Positions 15,056 to 23,455 of a stretch of 64,000 bases of DNA are shown here, piece after piece. Location: assembly GCF_023952475.1 (NCBI RefSeq), contig NZ_JALHRX010000014.1, positions 62,001-126,000 on the forward strand, written 5' to 3'. The DNA comes from Cupriavidus sp. WGlv3 (GTDB taxonomy: Bacteria > Pseudomonadota > Gammaproteobacteria > Burkholderiales > Burkholderiaceae). Every line of letters begins with the position of its first letter. Position 1 is the first letter of the stretch. Below the pieces are notes generated by a model. It was given only the letters and a program-made list of their open reading frames with translations. It did not search any database and had not been told where the DNA came from. The position numbers and the translations under genes were made by a program.

Positions 15056-17989
15056 ATGCAAACGGCCCAGAACGAAATCACCACGGGTGGCGCCGCCGCC
15101 GGTATGGCACCGACCGCGCAGCAGACCCCCGCCAACGCCGCTAATACGAATTACCCGGATCACAAGATCATTCGTCGCAACGGTGCCGTGGTGGCGTTCG
15201 AGCCGTCCAAGATCGCCGTTGCCATGACCAAGGCCTTCCTCGCCGTCAACGGCGGGCAGGGCGCCGCCAGCGCGCGCGTGCGCGAGATCGTCGAGCAGCT
15301 GACCGACAACGTGGTGCGCGCGCTGGTGCGCAGCCGCCCGAGCGGTGGTGCCATCCATATCGAAGACGTGCAGGACCAGGTCGAGCTGTCGCTGATGCGC
15401 TCGGGCGAGCATGAAGTGGCCCGTGCCTACGTGCTGTACCGCGAGAAGCGCAAGGCCGAGCGCGCCAGCGCCAGCGCCGAGGCCGTGGCCCGCGTGCAGG
15501 AAGCCGGCATCAGCATCAACGTGACCGACGCCGGCGTGACCAAGCCGCTGGACATCGTCGCGCTGCATGCCCTGATCGACAACGCCTGCGCCGGCCTCGG
15601 CAAGACCGTCAGCGCCGAGCCGATCCTGAAGGAAACGCTGAAAAACCTGTACGAAGGCGTGCCGATGACGCAGGTGTACGACTCCGCCATCCTGGCCGCG
15701 CGTACCCTGATCGAAAAGGACCCGGACTACAGCCAGGTCACCGCCCGCATCCTGCTGCACACCATCCGCAAGGAGATCCTGGGTGCCGAAGTGACGCAGG
15801 CCGAAATGACCACGCGTTACGCCGAGTACTTCCCCAAGTTCATCGCGCGCGGCATCGAAGCCGAGCTGCTGGACGAAAAGCTGGCCACCTTCGACCTGGC
15901 CCGCCTGGGCGCCGCGCTCGACGCCGGCCGCGACTTCCAGTTCAACTACCTGGGCCTGCAGACTCTGTACGACCGCTACTTCCTGCATATCGATGAAACC
16001 CGCATCGAAATGCCGCAGGCCTTCTTCATGCGCGTGGCCATGGGCCTGGCGCTGAACGAGAAGGACCGCGAAGCGCGCGCCATCGAGTTCTACCAGCTGC
16101 TGTCGTCATTCGACTTCATGTCGTCCACGCCGACCCTGTTCAACTCCGGCACCCGCCGCTCGCAGCTGTCGTCGTGCTACCTGACCACCGTCTCGGACGA
16201 CCTGGAAGGCATCTACGAAGCGCTGAAGGAAAACGCGCTGCTGTCCAAGTTCGCCGGCGGCCTGGGCAATGACTGGACCAACGTGCGCGCGCTCGGCTCG
16301 CACATCAAGGGCACCAACGGCAAGTCGCAAGGCGTGGTCCCGTTCCTGAAGGTGGTGAACGACACCGCCGTGGCCGTGAACCAGGGCGGCAAGCGCAAGG
16401 GCGCGGTCTGCGCCTACCTGGAAACGTGGCACCTGGACATTGAAGAATTCCTGGAGCTGCGCAAGAACACCGGCGACGACCGCCGCCGCACCCACGACAT
16501 GAACACGGCCAACTGGATCCCGGACCTGTTCATGAAGCGCGTGATGGAAGGCGGCGAATGGACGCTGTTCTCGCCGGCCACCTGCCCGGACCTGCACGAC
16601 AAGGTCGGCAAGGAATTCGAGAAGGCCTACCTGGGCTACGAAGCCAAGGCCGCCAGCGGCGAACTGAAGCTGTTCAAGAAGCTGCCGGCGCTGCAACTGT
16701 GGCGCAAGATGCTGGGCATGCTGTTCGAAACCGGCCACCCGTGGATCACCTTCAAGGATCCTTGCAACATCCGCAGCCCGCAGCAGCACGTCGGCGTCGT
16801 CCACAGCTCCAACCTGTGCACGGAAATCACGCTGAACACCAACGACAGCGAGATCGCCGTCTGCAACCTGGGCTCGGTCAACTTGGTCGCCCACCTGGCC
16901 AAGCAGGCCGACGGCACCTACGCGCTGGATCACGCCAAGCTGCAGAAGACCGTGCGCACCGCCATGCGCATGCTCGACAACGTGATCGACATCAACTACT
17001 ACGCGGTCGACAAGGCGCGCAATTCCAACCTGCGCCACCGTCCGGTCGGCATGGGCATCATGGGCTTCCAGGACTGCCTGCACGTGCTGCGCACGCCGTA
17101 CTCCAGCAACGCCGCGGTCAAGTTCGCCGACACCTCGATGGAGGCCGTGTGCTACTACGCCTACCAGGCGTCGACCGAGCTGGCTGAAGAGCGCGGCCGC
17201 TACAGCACCTACGAAGGCTCGCTGTGGGACCATGGCATCCTGCCGCAAGACTCGCTCAAGCTGCTGGCCGAAGAGCGCGGCGGCTACCTGGAAGTGGACC
17301 TGTCCAGCACCATGGACTGGGACAGCCTGCGCGCCCGCATCAAGCAGCACGGCATGCGCAACTCGAACTGCATCGCGATCGCCCCGACCGCGACCATTTC
17401 GAACATCATCGGCGTGTCCGCCTGCATCGAGCCGACCTTCCAGAACCTGTACGTCAAGTCCAACCTGTCGGGCGAGTTCACCGTGGTCAATGACTACCTG
17501 GTGCGCGACCTGAAGGAACGCGGCCTGTGGGACGAAGTGATGGTTGCCGACCTGAAGTACTTCGACGGCTCGCTGTCGCGCATCGACCGCATCCCGCAAG
17601 ACCTGCGCGACATCTACGCCACCGCGTTCGAAGTCGAGCCGACCTGGCTGGTGGAAGCTGCAAGCCGCCGCCAGAAGTGGATCGACCAGGCCCAGTCGCT
17701 GAACATCTACATGGCCGGCGCGTCGGGCAAGAAGCTGGACGACACCTACAAGCTGGCATGGGTGCGCGGCCTGAAGACCACGTACTACCTGCGCACCATG
17801 GCTGCCACGCACGTGGAGAAGTCCACCGTGTCGCGCGGCTCGCTGAACGCGGTGTCGTCGGGCAGCGACAGCGGCTCCGCCCTGGACGCGGCTGCAGCAT
17901 CGGCCCCGGCCATGCCGGAAGCCGAAGGCGCGGTCTGCACGATGCGCCCGGGCGACCCCGGCTTCGAAGAGTGCGAAGCCTGCCAATAA
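15056..17989 (+). CDS. nrdA: Ribonucleoside-diphosphate reductase, large (alpha) subunit
   Basis: Catalytic subunit of class I ribonucleotide reductase, making dNDPs for DNA synthesis with the radical-bearing NrdB. 977 aa: an Ala/Thr-rich start, an N-terminal ATP-cone (about residues 33-125, beginning KIIRRNGAVVAFEPSKIAVA) for dATP/ATP activity control, then the catalytic barrel. The redox Cys pair is Cys374 (SQLSSCYLTT) with Cys603 (AVCNLGSVNL); the thiyl-radical Cys is Cys588 (SSNLCTEITLN). The C-terminal shuttle pair is CEAC at 973-976. The Shine-Dalgarno AGGAG is 5 nt before the ATG. nrdB follows after 156 bp, and a long structured leader and NrdR-like boxes precede it. Confidence 0.97.
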   Translation: MQTAQNEITTGGAAAGMAPTAQQTPANAANTNYPDHKIIRRNGAVVAFEPSKIAVAMTKAFLAVNGGQGAASARVREIVEQLTDNVVRALVRSRPSGGAIHIEDVQDQVELSLMRSGEHEVARAYVLYREKRKAERASASAEAVARVQEAGISINVTDAGVTKPLDIVALHALIDNACAGLGKTVSAEPILKETLKNLYEGVPMTQVYDSAILAARTLIEKDPDYSQVTARILLHTIRKEILGAEVTQAEMTTRYAEYFPKFIARGIEAELLDEKLATFDLARLGAALDAGRDFQFNYLGLQTLYDRYFLHIDETRIEMPQAFFMRVAMGLALNEKDREARAIEFYQLLSSFDFMSSTPTLFNSGTRRSQLSSCYLTTVSDDLEGIYEALKENALLSKFAGGLGNDWTNVRALGSHIKGTNGKSQGVVPFLKVVNDTAVAVNQGGKRKGAVCAYLETWHLDIEEFLELRKNTGDDRRRTHDMNTANWIPDLFMKRVMEGGEWTLFSPATCPDLHDKVGKEFEKAYLGYEAKAASGELKLFKKLPALQLWRKMLGMLFETGHPWITFKDPCNIRSPQQHVGVVHSSNLCTEITLNTNDSEIAVCNLGSVNLVAHLAKQADGTYALDHAKLQKTVRTAMRMLDNVIDINYYAVDKARNSNLRHRPVGMGIMGFQDCLHVLRTPYSSNAAVKFADTSMEAVCYYAYQASTELAEERGRYSTYEGSLWDHGILPQDSLKLLAEERGGYLEVDLSSTMDWDSLRARIKQHGMRNSNCIAIAPTATISNIIGVSACIEPTFQNLYVKSNLSGEFTVVNDYLVRDLKERGLWDEVMVADLKYFDGSLSRIDRIPQDLRDIYATAFEVEPTWLVEAASRRQKWIDQAQSLNIYMAGASGKKLDDTYKLAWVRGLKTTYYLRTMAATHVEKSTVSRGSLNAVSSGSDSGSALDAAAASAPAMPEAEGAVCTMRPGDPGFEECEACQ

Positions 17990-18029
17990 GGCAAAAAGCC
18001 TAGAGAGTAAAAACCACCCCCTGTTTGCT

Positions 18030-18055
18030 CCCCTCTCCCGCTCGCGGGAGAGGGG
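18030..18055. repeat. CCCCTCTCCCGC palindrome between nrdA and nrdB
   Basis: A near-perfect palindrome, CCCCTCTCCCGC (18030-18041) and GCGGGAGAGGGG (18044-18055), with only 2 nt between the arms, followed by GGGGGAGAGGG. It shares its core with the element at 6711-6739. It can form a very stable hairpin in the nrdA-nrdB message and could set the ratio of the two subunits or protect the nrdA 3' end; it is also the type of dispersed intergenic palindrome seen across Burkholderiales. Confidence 0.7.
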
Positions 18056-18145
18056 TGGGGGAGAGGGCCGGCGCCCCAACGAAGTGAAGCGTCAAACCTG
18101 ACGAAACCACATGCGCCCCCCAACCGAATCACGGAGAACACCATC

Positions 18146-19333
18146 ATGCTGAGCTGGGACGACGACGTTCAAGCCACCCCGCAGGCCGCACCGCAGCCTG
18201 CCCTGCAACCCGCCGCATCGGCCACCACCGCTGACCAGCAAGGCGTGCTGCCGCCGAGCGCCACGCAAGCCGGCATCCTGGGCAACAACCCCAACGCCGC
18301 CGCCGCGCAAAGCAACCGCCGCGTCAATGCCGCCGACAAGCGCGTCATCAACGGCTCGACCGACGTCAACCAGCTCGTCCCGTTCAAGTACAAGTGGGCG
18401 TGGGAAAAGTACCTGGCCGGCTGCGCCAACCACTGGATGCCGCAGGAAATCAACATGTCCCGCGACATCGCCCTGTGGAAAGACCCCAACGGCCTGACCG
18501 AAGACGAGCGCCGCATCATCAAGCGCAACCTGGGCTTTTTCGTCACCGCCGACTCGCTGGCCGCCAACAACATCGTGCTGGGCACCTACCGCCAGATCAC
18601 CGCGCCGGAATGCCGCCAGTACCTGCTGCGCCAGGCCTTTGAAGAGGCCATCCACACGCACGCCTACCAGTACATCGTTGAATCGCTGGGCCTGAACGAA
18701 GCCGAGATCTTCAACGCGTACCACGAAGTGCAGTCGATCCGCGACAAGGACGAGTTCCTGATCCCGTTCATCGACACGCTGACTGATCCGTCGTTCAAGA
18801 CCGGTACGCCGGAAAACGACCAGAAGCTGCTGAAGTCGCTGATCGTGTTCGCCTGCATCATGGAAGGGCTGTTCTTCTATGTGGGCTTCACGCAGATCCT
18901 GGCGATGGGCCGCCAGAACAAGATGACTGGGGCTGCCGAGCAGTATCAGTACATCCTGCGCGATGAGTCGCTGCACTGCAATTTTGGTATCGACCTGATC
19001 AACCAGATCAAGCTGGAGAATCCGCATCTTTGGACGGCGGAGTTCAAGGCTGAGATTACTGAGTTGTTCAAGAAGGCGGTGGATCTGGAGTATCGCTATG
19101 CTGAGGACACCATGCCGCGTGGCGTGCTGGGTCTGAATGCGCCGATGTTCAAGTCTTATCTGCGCTTCATTTGCAATCGTCGGTGCCAGCAGATTGGTCT
19201 TGATCAGCTGTTCCCGAATGAAGAGAATCCGTTCCCGTGGATGAGCGAGATGATCGATCTGAAGAAGGAGAGGAACTTCTTTGAGACGCGGGTTATTGAG
19301 TATCAGACGGGTGGGGCGTTGAGCTGGGATTGA
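18146..19333 (+). CDS. nrdB: Ribonucleoside-diphosphate reductase, small (beta) subunit
   Basis: Radical-generating diiron subunit, 395 aa. By alignment to the E. coli pattern the ligands are Asp136 (FVTADSLAANN), Glu167 and His170 (FEEAIHTHAY), and the stable tyrosyl radical is Tyr174, so this is a tyrosyl-radical enzyme rather than the Phe-containing Ic type. The second ligand set lies around IMEGLFFYVGF and RDESLHCNFG. The C-terminus ends in an acidic/aromatic tail that would dock to NrdA. The first 60 residues are a Gln/Ala-rich extension absent from E. coli NrdB. Codon usage changes over the last 300 bp, with more T-ending codons. A strong terminator follows. Confidence 0.97.
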   Translation: MLSWDDDVQATPQAAPQPALQPAASATTADQQGVLPPSATQAGILGNNPNAAAAQSNRRVNAADKRVINGSTDVNQLVPFKYKWAWEKYLAGCANHWMPQEINMSRDIALWKDPNGLTEDERRIIKRNLGFFVTADSLAANNIVLGTYRQITAPECRQYLLRQAFEEAIHTHAYQYIVESLGLNEAEIFNAYHEVQSIRDKDEFLIPFIDTLTDPSFKTGTPENDQKLLKSLIVFACIMEGLFFYVGFTQILAMGRQNKMTGAAEQYQYILRDESLHCNFGIDLINQIKLENPHLWTAEFKAEITELFKKAVDLEYRYAEDTMPRGVLGLNAPMFKSYLRFICNRRCQQIGLDQLFPNEENPFPWMSEMIDLKKERNFFETRVIEYQTGGALSWD

Positions 19334-19350
19334 GGTTCGAATGATGAAAA

Positions 19351-19379
19351 ATGGGAGCTGATGGCTCCTATTTTTTTTT
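19351..19379 (+). terminator. Rho-independent terminator of nrdAB
   Basis: GGAGC (stem) - TGATG (loop) - GCTCC, extended by an outer A-T pair, followed by TA and nine T residues. It lies 17 nt after the nrdB stop, and island DNA begins beyond it. Confidence 0.85.
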
Positions 19380-19728
19380 GCCTAAGATGGCTGCTATCGG
19401 CCAGAAGCCGTCGCTCAAATGCTTGCCTCGACTGCACACAACCTGGACGCTTAGCGGCGGCAATCCTAGCCCGGTACGAAGATTGATTCCTCCGGTGTTG
19501 TGATCGCTTTGGCAAGTGCGGATGGAACCCTCCGTTTGGGGCATGCGAGTTTATAAGCCTCTCGTCATAATCGCCGGTCGGACCTCCGATCACCGATACG
19601 CCAGCCTGGCAGCGTGCGGGCGAAAAAGCGGGATGGGCAGAAGAATCACGTGCCGGAATCGGCTGGCATTCCGATCAAGCGGTACATATCGAAGGACGTC
19701 GATTCGAGTCAAGGAGCAGAAGCCAGAA
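19380..19728. other. Gene-free left edge of the island
   Basis: About 350 bp of lower-GC sequence between the nrdB terminator and the OLD nuclease. Open frames exist on both strands but none has a convincing start, ribosome-binding site or family resemblance. No tRNA gene, integrase or clear direct repeat marking an insertion boundary was found. Confidence 0.5.
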
Positions 19729-21609
19729 ATGAAGATCCAAACCGTTCTCATCCGGAACTTTCGAACGTTAAAAGAGGTAACGATTCCGTTCGATTCCGTC
19801 ACGACCTTCATCGGACCGAACGGTGCTGGCAAATCAACGGTGCTTCGTGCGCTCGACTGGTTCTTCAACGGCAAGCCCGGCTCGCTGACAGAGAAGGATT
19901 GCTCTTTTGGGGCGACAAACGAAGACATCGAGGTTCAGATCACCTTCGCAGACCTCACCGAAAAGGATCGCGAGGCACTTGGCAAGTACGCCCCAGAGGG
20001 AGTTGGCACGTTTACCGCGTGGAAGCGCCGATCTCCTGATGGCACTGATGTGCTCTCCGCCAATGCAAAGGGATTTCCGGATTTCAATGCAATCAAGGCG
20101 GCAGGCGGCGCGACTGCGAAGAGAGAGCTGTACGCCAGTCTCCGGCGCGATCGCCCGGAGCTTAATCTTCCCGTGGCGAATACTGGTCCTGCCGTCGAGC
20201 AGGCGATGACGACTTGGGAGGCGGCTCACACCGATCAACTTCTCGATGCGCCCGAGGCTCTGCAAACCAACTTCTTCGGTTTCAACAGCGGCGGCAAGAT
20301 GAGCGGCCTCTTCGACTTCGTCCTCGTTACGGCTGACCTTCGGGCGAGTGAAGAGTCCATCGACGGCAAGGCAAGCATCATTGGGCGAATCCTGGAGCGC
20401 TCGATTGACCGAACTGCCGCTGATGAGGCGATCGCAGAAATCGTTGCGGAATCACGGGCAAGGCAGCAACAGGTCTATGAAGAGAAGTTTAAGGAGCAGC
20501 TTGGGGCCATCACCACGCAGCTCAACGAGGTCGTAACAACCTATGCGCCCGGCAGGGCAATCACAGTTGCGCCGGCTGAAGTGGAACTCAAGGCCCCTCG
20601 CACGACGTTCGACGTGGCGGTGCTTGACGGCACCACCGAGACTGCGGTGGAGCGGCAAGGACACGGCTTTCAGCGCACGCTGCTTATCTCCGCGCTACAA
20701 CTCTTGGCGCAGTCAGGGGCAGCCTCTACCGAGGGAGTAATTTGCCTGGCGATCGAGGAGCCAGAACTTTTCCAACATCCGATTCAGGCGCAGACCTTTG
20801 CGAAGGTGCTTAGATCGCTCGCCGAAGATGCTAGCAAGCGCATTCAGGTGACCTATGCCACCCATAGCCCCTACTTCCTGGAGGCCCGACATTTCCATCA
20901 AGTCAGACGGCTTACGAGATCGGCTGACGAAGTGCCAGTAGTTACGGTCCACTGCGCCACGGTTGAGGATGTGAAGGCTCGGCTGAATGGAACAGTAGAT
21001 GCCGATGTGGTGGATCGCAGGCTCGACCATAATGTGGCGGACCAGCTTGCCATAGCACTCTTCGCGAATCGCGCATTTCTCGTGGAGGGCACAACCGAGT
21101 CTGCTGTGTTCTACGGTATTGGAGATAGAACTTCCCCCGGCGCCCTTGAAGCGGCAGGAATTTCGATCGTTCCTGTTGGCAGCAAGACATCGATACCCCT
21201 CGCGCATGCGATTCTGAAATCTATTGGCGTTCCAGTCTATGCACTGTTTGATGCGGACGGTGGATTTGAAACGCGAGCCAAAGCCAAAAATAAAAAGCAA
21301 GAGGAAATAGATCGAGAGCGCAACAATCATGCGGTAGAGAACCGCAGGTTAATGCGGTACTTCGGCTTACCTGAAGAGGATTTTCCACCTAATACCATTT
21401 CGGACGTCGCGGCAATATTAGATGACAACCTGGAAGCGTTTCTCTCTGCGAACTGGGGTGAGTGGACAACCGCCTGCAATAGCGTCGAGGACGATGCTGG
21501 AATAAAACTCTCGAAGAACCAACTAGCGTACCGGACTGCAACACTCCGGTCGGGAGGAGTGGTGCCACAAGTGCTTACGCAGATTCTTGTCAAGGTGGAG
21601 GGGAAGTAA
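19729..21609 (+). CDS. OLD-family ATP-dependent endonuclease (AAA + TOPRIM)
   Basis: 626 aa. N-terminal ABC/SMC-type ATPase: Walker A GPNGAGKS (residues 29-36), Walker B with catalytic acid around IEEPE (342-346) and an H-loop TYATHSPYF. The C-terminal TOPRIM nuclease has Glu453 (LVEGTTES) and the DxD pair Asp508/Asp510 (FDADGG). This is the domain order of P2 OLD and Gabija GajA, nucleases of phage defence. No UvrD-like helicase (GajB) is adjacent, so a stand-alone class 1 OLD type is more likely. The start at 19729 follows GGAG (about 19711) and begins exactly at the ATPase domain. Codon use is less GC-biased than in flanking core genes, suggesting transfer. Confidence 0.88.
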   Translation: MKIQTVLIRNFRTLKEVTIPFDSVTTFIGPNGAGKSTVLRALDWFFNGKPGSLTEKDCSFGATNEDIEVQITFADLTEKDREALGKYAPEGVGTFTAWKRRSPDGTDVLSANAKGFPDFNAIKAAGGATAKRELYASLRRDRPELNLPVANTGPAVEQAMTTWEAAHTDQLLDAPEALQTNFFGFNSGGKMSGLFDFVLVTADLRASEESIDGKASIIGRILERSIDRTAADEAIAEIVAESRARQQQVYEEKFKEQLGAITTQLNEVVTTYAPGRAITVAPAEVELKAPRTTFDVAVLDGTTETAVERQGHGFQRTLLISALQLLAQSGAASTEGVICLAIEEPELFQHPIQAQTFAKVLRSLAEDASKRIQVTYATHSPYFLEARHFHQVRRLTRSADEVPVVTVHCATVEDVKARLNGTVDADVVDRRLDHNVADQLAIALFANRAFLVEGTTESAVFYGIGDRTSPGALEAAGISIVPVGSKTSIPLAHAILKSIGVPVYALFDADGGFETRAKAKNKKQEEIDRERNNHAVENRRLMRYFGLPEEDFPPNTISDVAAILDDNLEAFLSANWGEWTTACNSVEDDAGIKLSKNQLAYRTATLRSGGVVPQVLTQILVKVEGK

Positions 21610-21777
21610 TTGGCGGTAGCTGCCCGTGGTCATCTTGCACTCTGGGATTTGCAACCGGTGCGGATCGATGTCCCAGTCCGGCCACGAGCGGTCGGTCGAC
21701 CTCCGCTTTTGCTTCCTCCGGCCGGCTCGCGTGCTATCGTCGAATCGCGGACGGACCTTCAACAACACGGATATGCG

Positions 21778-22080
21778 ATGCAGAAAGCGCTCCCCTGGTT
21801 CATTCTGAGTTGGCTACTTGCGGTGGTCACCCTCGGTGCGGTGACTCTCAATGCGGCACCTCTTGTTGCCGGTGCATTCTATATTGCTGCCGCCCTGGCT
21901 GGCGTCACCGCCGCTGAATACTTGGAGCGGGAGCGACCAACGTTCGTTTCAGACCTTGTCTGGACCGCTGTGCCGCTGACGCTTTTCCTATTCCCTCTCG
22001 CGCTCGTCCTACTCAGCGTGCGGATTTATAAGGTTTGGCGGAATCCCCAGGCGCGGGCCAAGACGACGAGAATTCCCTAA
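21778..22080 (+). CDS. Small membrane protein, unknown
   Basis: 100 aa with three hydrophobic segments: about residues 6-22 (WFILSWLLAVVTLGAV), 28-45 (VAGAFYIAAALAGVTAA) and 62-84 (TAVPLTLFLFPLALVLLS), then a basic C-terminus with several Lys/Arg. It starts 168 bp after the OLD gene on the same strand. The upstream gap is open in frame but has no family-like sequence, so the first Met before the hydrophobic segment was chosen. Not recognised as a known family. Small membrane proteins often act as effectors beside defence nucleases, but a link to the OLD gene is only suggested by position. Confidence 0.6.
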   Translation: MQKALPWFILSWLLAVVTLGAVTLNAAPLVAGAFYIAAALAGVTAAEYLERERPTFVSDLVWTAVPLTLFLFPLALVLLSVRIYKVWRNPQARAKTTRIP

Positions 22081-22255
22081 TGCATGTCGTGCCATACAGC
22101 GGATTTGATATGTCGGACGGAATCTGTAGCCTCCGCGGCGCCGCCCAGCGTCCGGTCGTCCGAAATCGAGCGAACAGTGGCCCGCCGTAGATCGGGTCCA
22201 TCTGGGGCCGGCTCCGGCCGCAAGCGGTCGTTGAATTGCGCAAGCGGAGGCTGCA

Positions 22256-22633
22256 ATGTATAGGAGTACAGACATCAATAATTTTCGCCCGCCATCGGCA
22301 GACGAAAGAAAGCTGATCTCCGATTTGACCGCCGCTGAGTTCCCTGGCCGAGCGGAAGTGATCGAGCAACTTGAGCAGTGTGTTGTGCGACTGATTGATG
22401 AGGACGGCAGTCTTGAACTACGCGTGATGCATCCAGTCGCCGCACCAGTGTTACATCGCATTCCAACTGAACTCTACGGCCCTGACGTTGATGGAGTTCA
22501 AATCAGCGTTCTCCTGCATGTTGTTGATGGACTGTGCCGCGAGATCGAAATCTATAAAGTCGACGGAACCACTATCCAACGAATGCCAGAAATTTGGCAC
22601 CGATTCATCCCCGGGCCAGACGAGGCGGAATAA
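22256..22633 (+). CDS. DUF6984-like protein
   Basis: 125 aa, soluble, no signal peptide. It opens with FRPPSADERKLISDLTAAEFPG, then a beta-rich central part (CVVRLIDEDGSLELRV; VQISVLLHVVDGLCREIEIYKVDG) and ends with an acidic tail. The layout resembles the uncharacterised DUF6984 family, from memory rather than a search. The start is supported by AGCGGAGG (22243-22250). It is on the same strand as the OLD and membrane-protein genes; a 175-bp gap upstream could hold its own promoter. No function known. Confidence 0.6.
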   Translation: MYRSTDINNFRPPSADERKLISDLTAAEFPGRAEVIEQLEQCVVRLIDEDGSLELRVMHPVAAPVLHRIPTELYGPDVDGVQISVLLHVVDGLCREIEIYKVDGTTIQRMPEIWHRFIPGPDEAE

Positions 22634-22800
22634 GAGTCAGCGACGGCCCAATAAGCACCCCGTCACTTCCTTACTCTTCAGCAGTGAATCGCGCGAATTC
22701 GAGGAGCATGTGCAAATTGAGCGACCGTTTTCGGGAAATGAGTCCGGCCGCTTTGGGTCGGTAGGAGGCGTTCCATTGATCCCCCACCTCGCCGCTCGTC

Positions 22801-23016
22801 TCACTCCACTGAAATCACGACCTTCTTATGCGCCACCCTGACTTTCAGCAACTGTCCAATGCTGAAGCCGGCTTTCTCAAGCCAAATACCCCGCAGTCGA
22901 ATCCAAGGGATCGCCCGTAGCCCAGCAAATCTGTTATTGCTTCCTGGAGCAACCGGGTAAAAAGTACGCCCGGTCTTGATAATGCGCACCTGCGCACCAG
23001 CAGATCGTTTCGCCAT
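22801..23016 (-). CDS. SymE-like type I toxin
   Basis: 71 aa, basic. The central segment IPWIRLRGIWLEKAGF followed by GQLLKVRVAHKKVVI matches the SymE family (AbrB-type swapped-hairpin fold), which in E. coli is an SOS-induced growth inhibitor restrained by the antisense RNA SymR. The ATG at 23016 has a strong Shine-Dalgarno (AGGAG, complement of 23023-23027); a TTG two codons upstream is unlikely. It is transcribed toward the DUF6984 gene. No LexA box (CTGT-N8-ACAG) was evident upstream, and an antisense RNA could not be located by eye, so the regulation may differ from E. coli. Confidence 0.75.
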   Translation of the reverse strand: MAKRSAGAQVRIIKTGRTFYPVAPGSNNRFAGLRAIPWIRLRGIWLEKAGFSIGQLLKVRVAHKKVVISVE

Positions 23017-23455
23017 AGCCAACTCCTGTGAGATCGCATTTCGCCCTGTTCATGGGGCGGCCAGGTACTTTGAACACCGCTCACAGACGGCCCGCAGTTT
23101 TCCCCTTACGGGTCTTGTATGACTGCGCGTTACCCGGCCATAGCAGGAGCTATGGACGCAAAGAACCACGGACTGTCGAGCGTGGTTGAGTCGCTGTAAG
23201 AGGTGTGTTCAGCACCGTGGGTTAGGCTAACGATCCAATCTTCCGCCGGCGACCGCTGATAAGTGCACGTACTTGGATCCATGCCGCCGCCCAACAGAGC
23301 CCCATGGCGAGCGCACGTGCGGCAAGCGCCAAATCCCCGATGAAGCGGAGGTCGCGGGACCGCTAACCTCAGCTGCACACGCCGCCGCTGTTGCCCAGCC
23401 AAGGAACGCTGCTTCCAACGTGCCCATGGCGGGGAGACGCAGCTCCACTGCCCAG
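23017..23455. other. Gene-free stretch between symE-like and ABC exporter genes
   Basis: About 440 bp. It must carry the symE-like promoter at its left end. The right part has open frames on the minus strand, including an 80-codon one (23227-23469) overlapping the end of the exporter gene by 14 nt, but none resembles a known family or has a ribosome-binding site. It could also host the antisense RNA expected for a SymE-type toxin; no promoter for one was identified with confidence. Confidence 0.4.

Noticed and set aside
16106..18079. 657-codon minus-strand frame opposite nrdA
   Set aside because: Antisense reflection of nrdA codon bias; no start signal or domain.
19729..21609. A complete Gabija system
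   Set aside because: The GajA-like architecture is present but no UvrD/GajB helicase gene follows; neighbours are unrelated.
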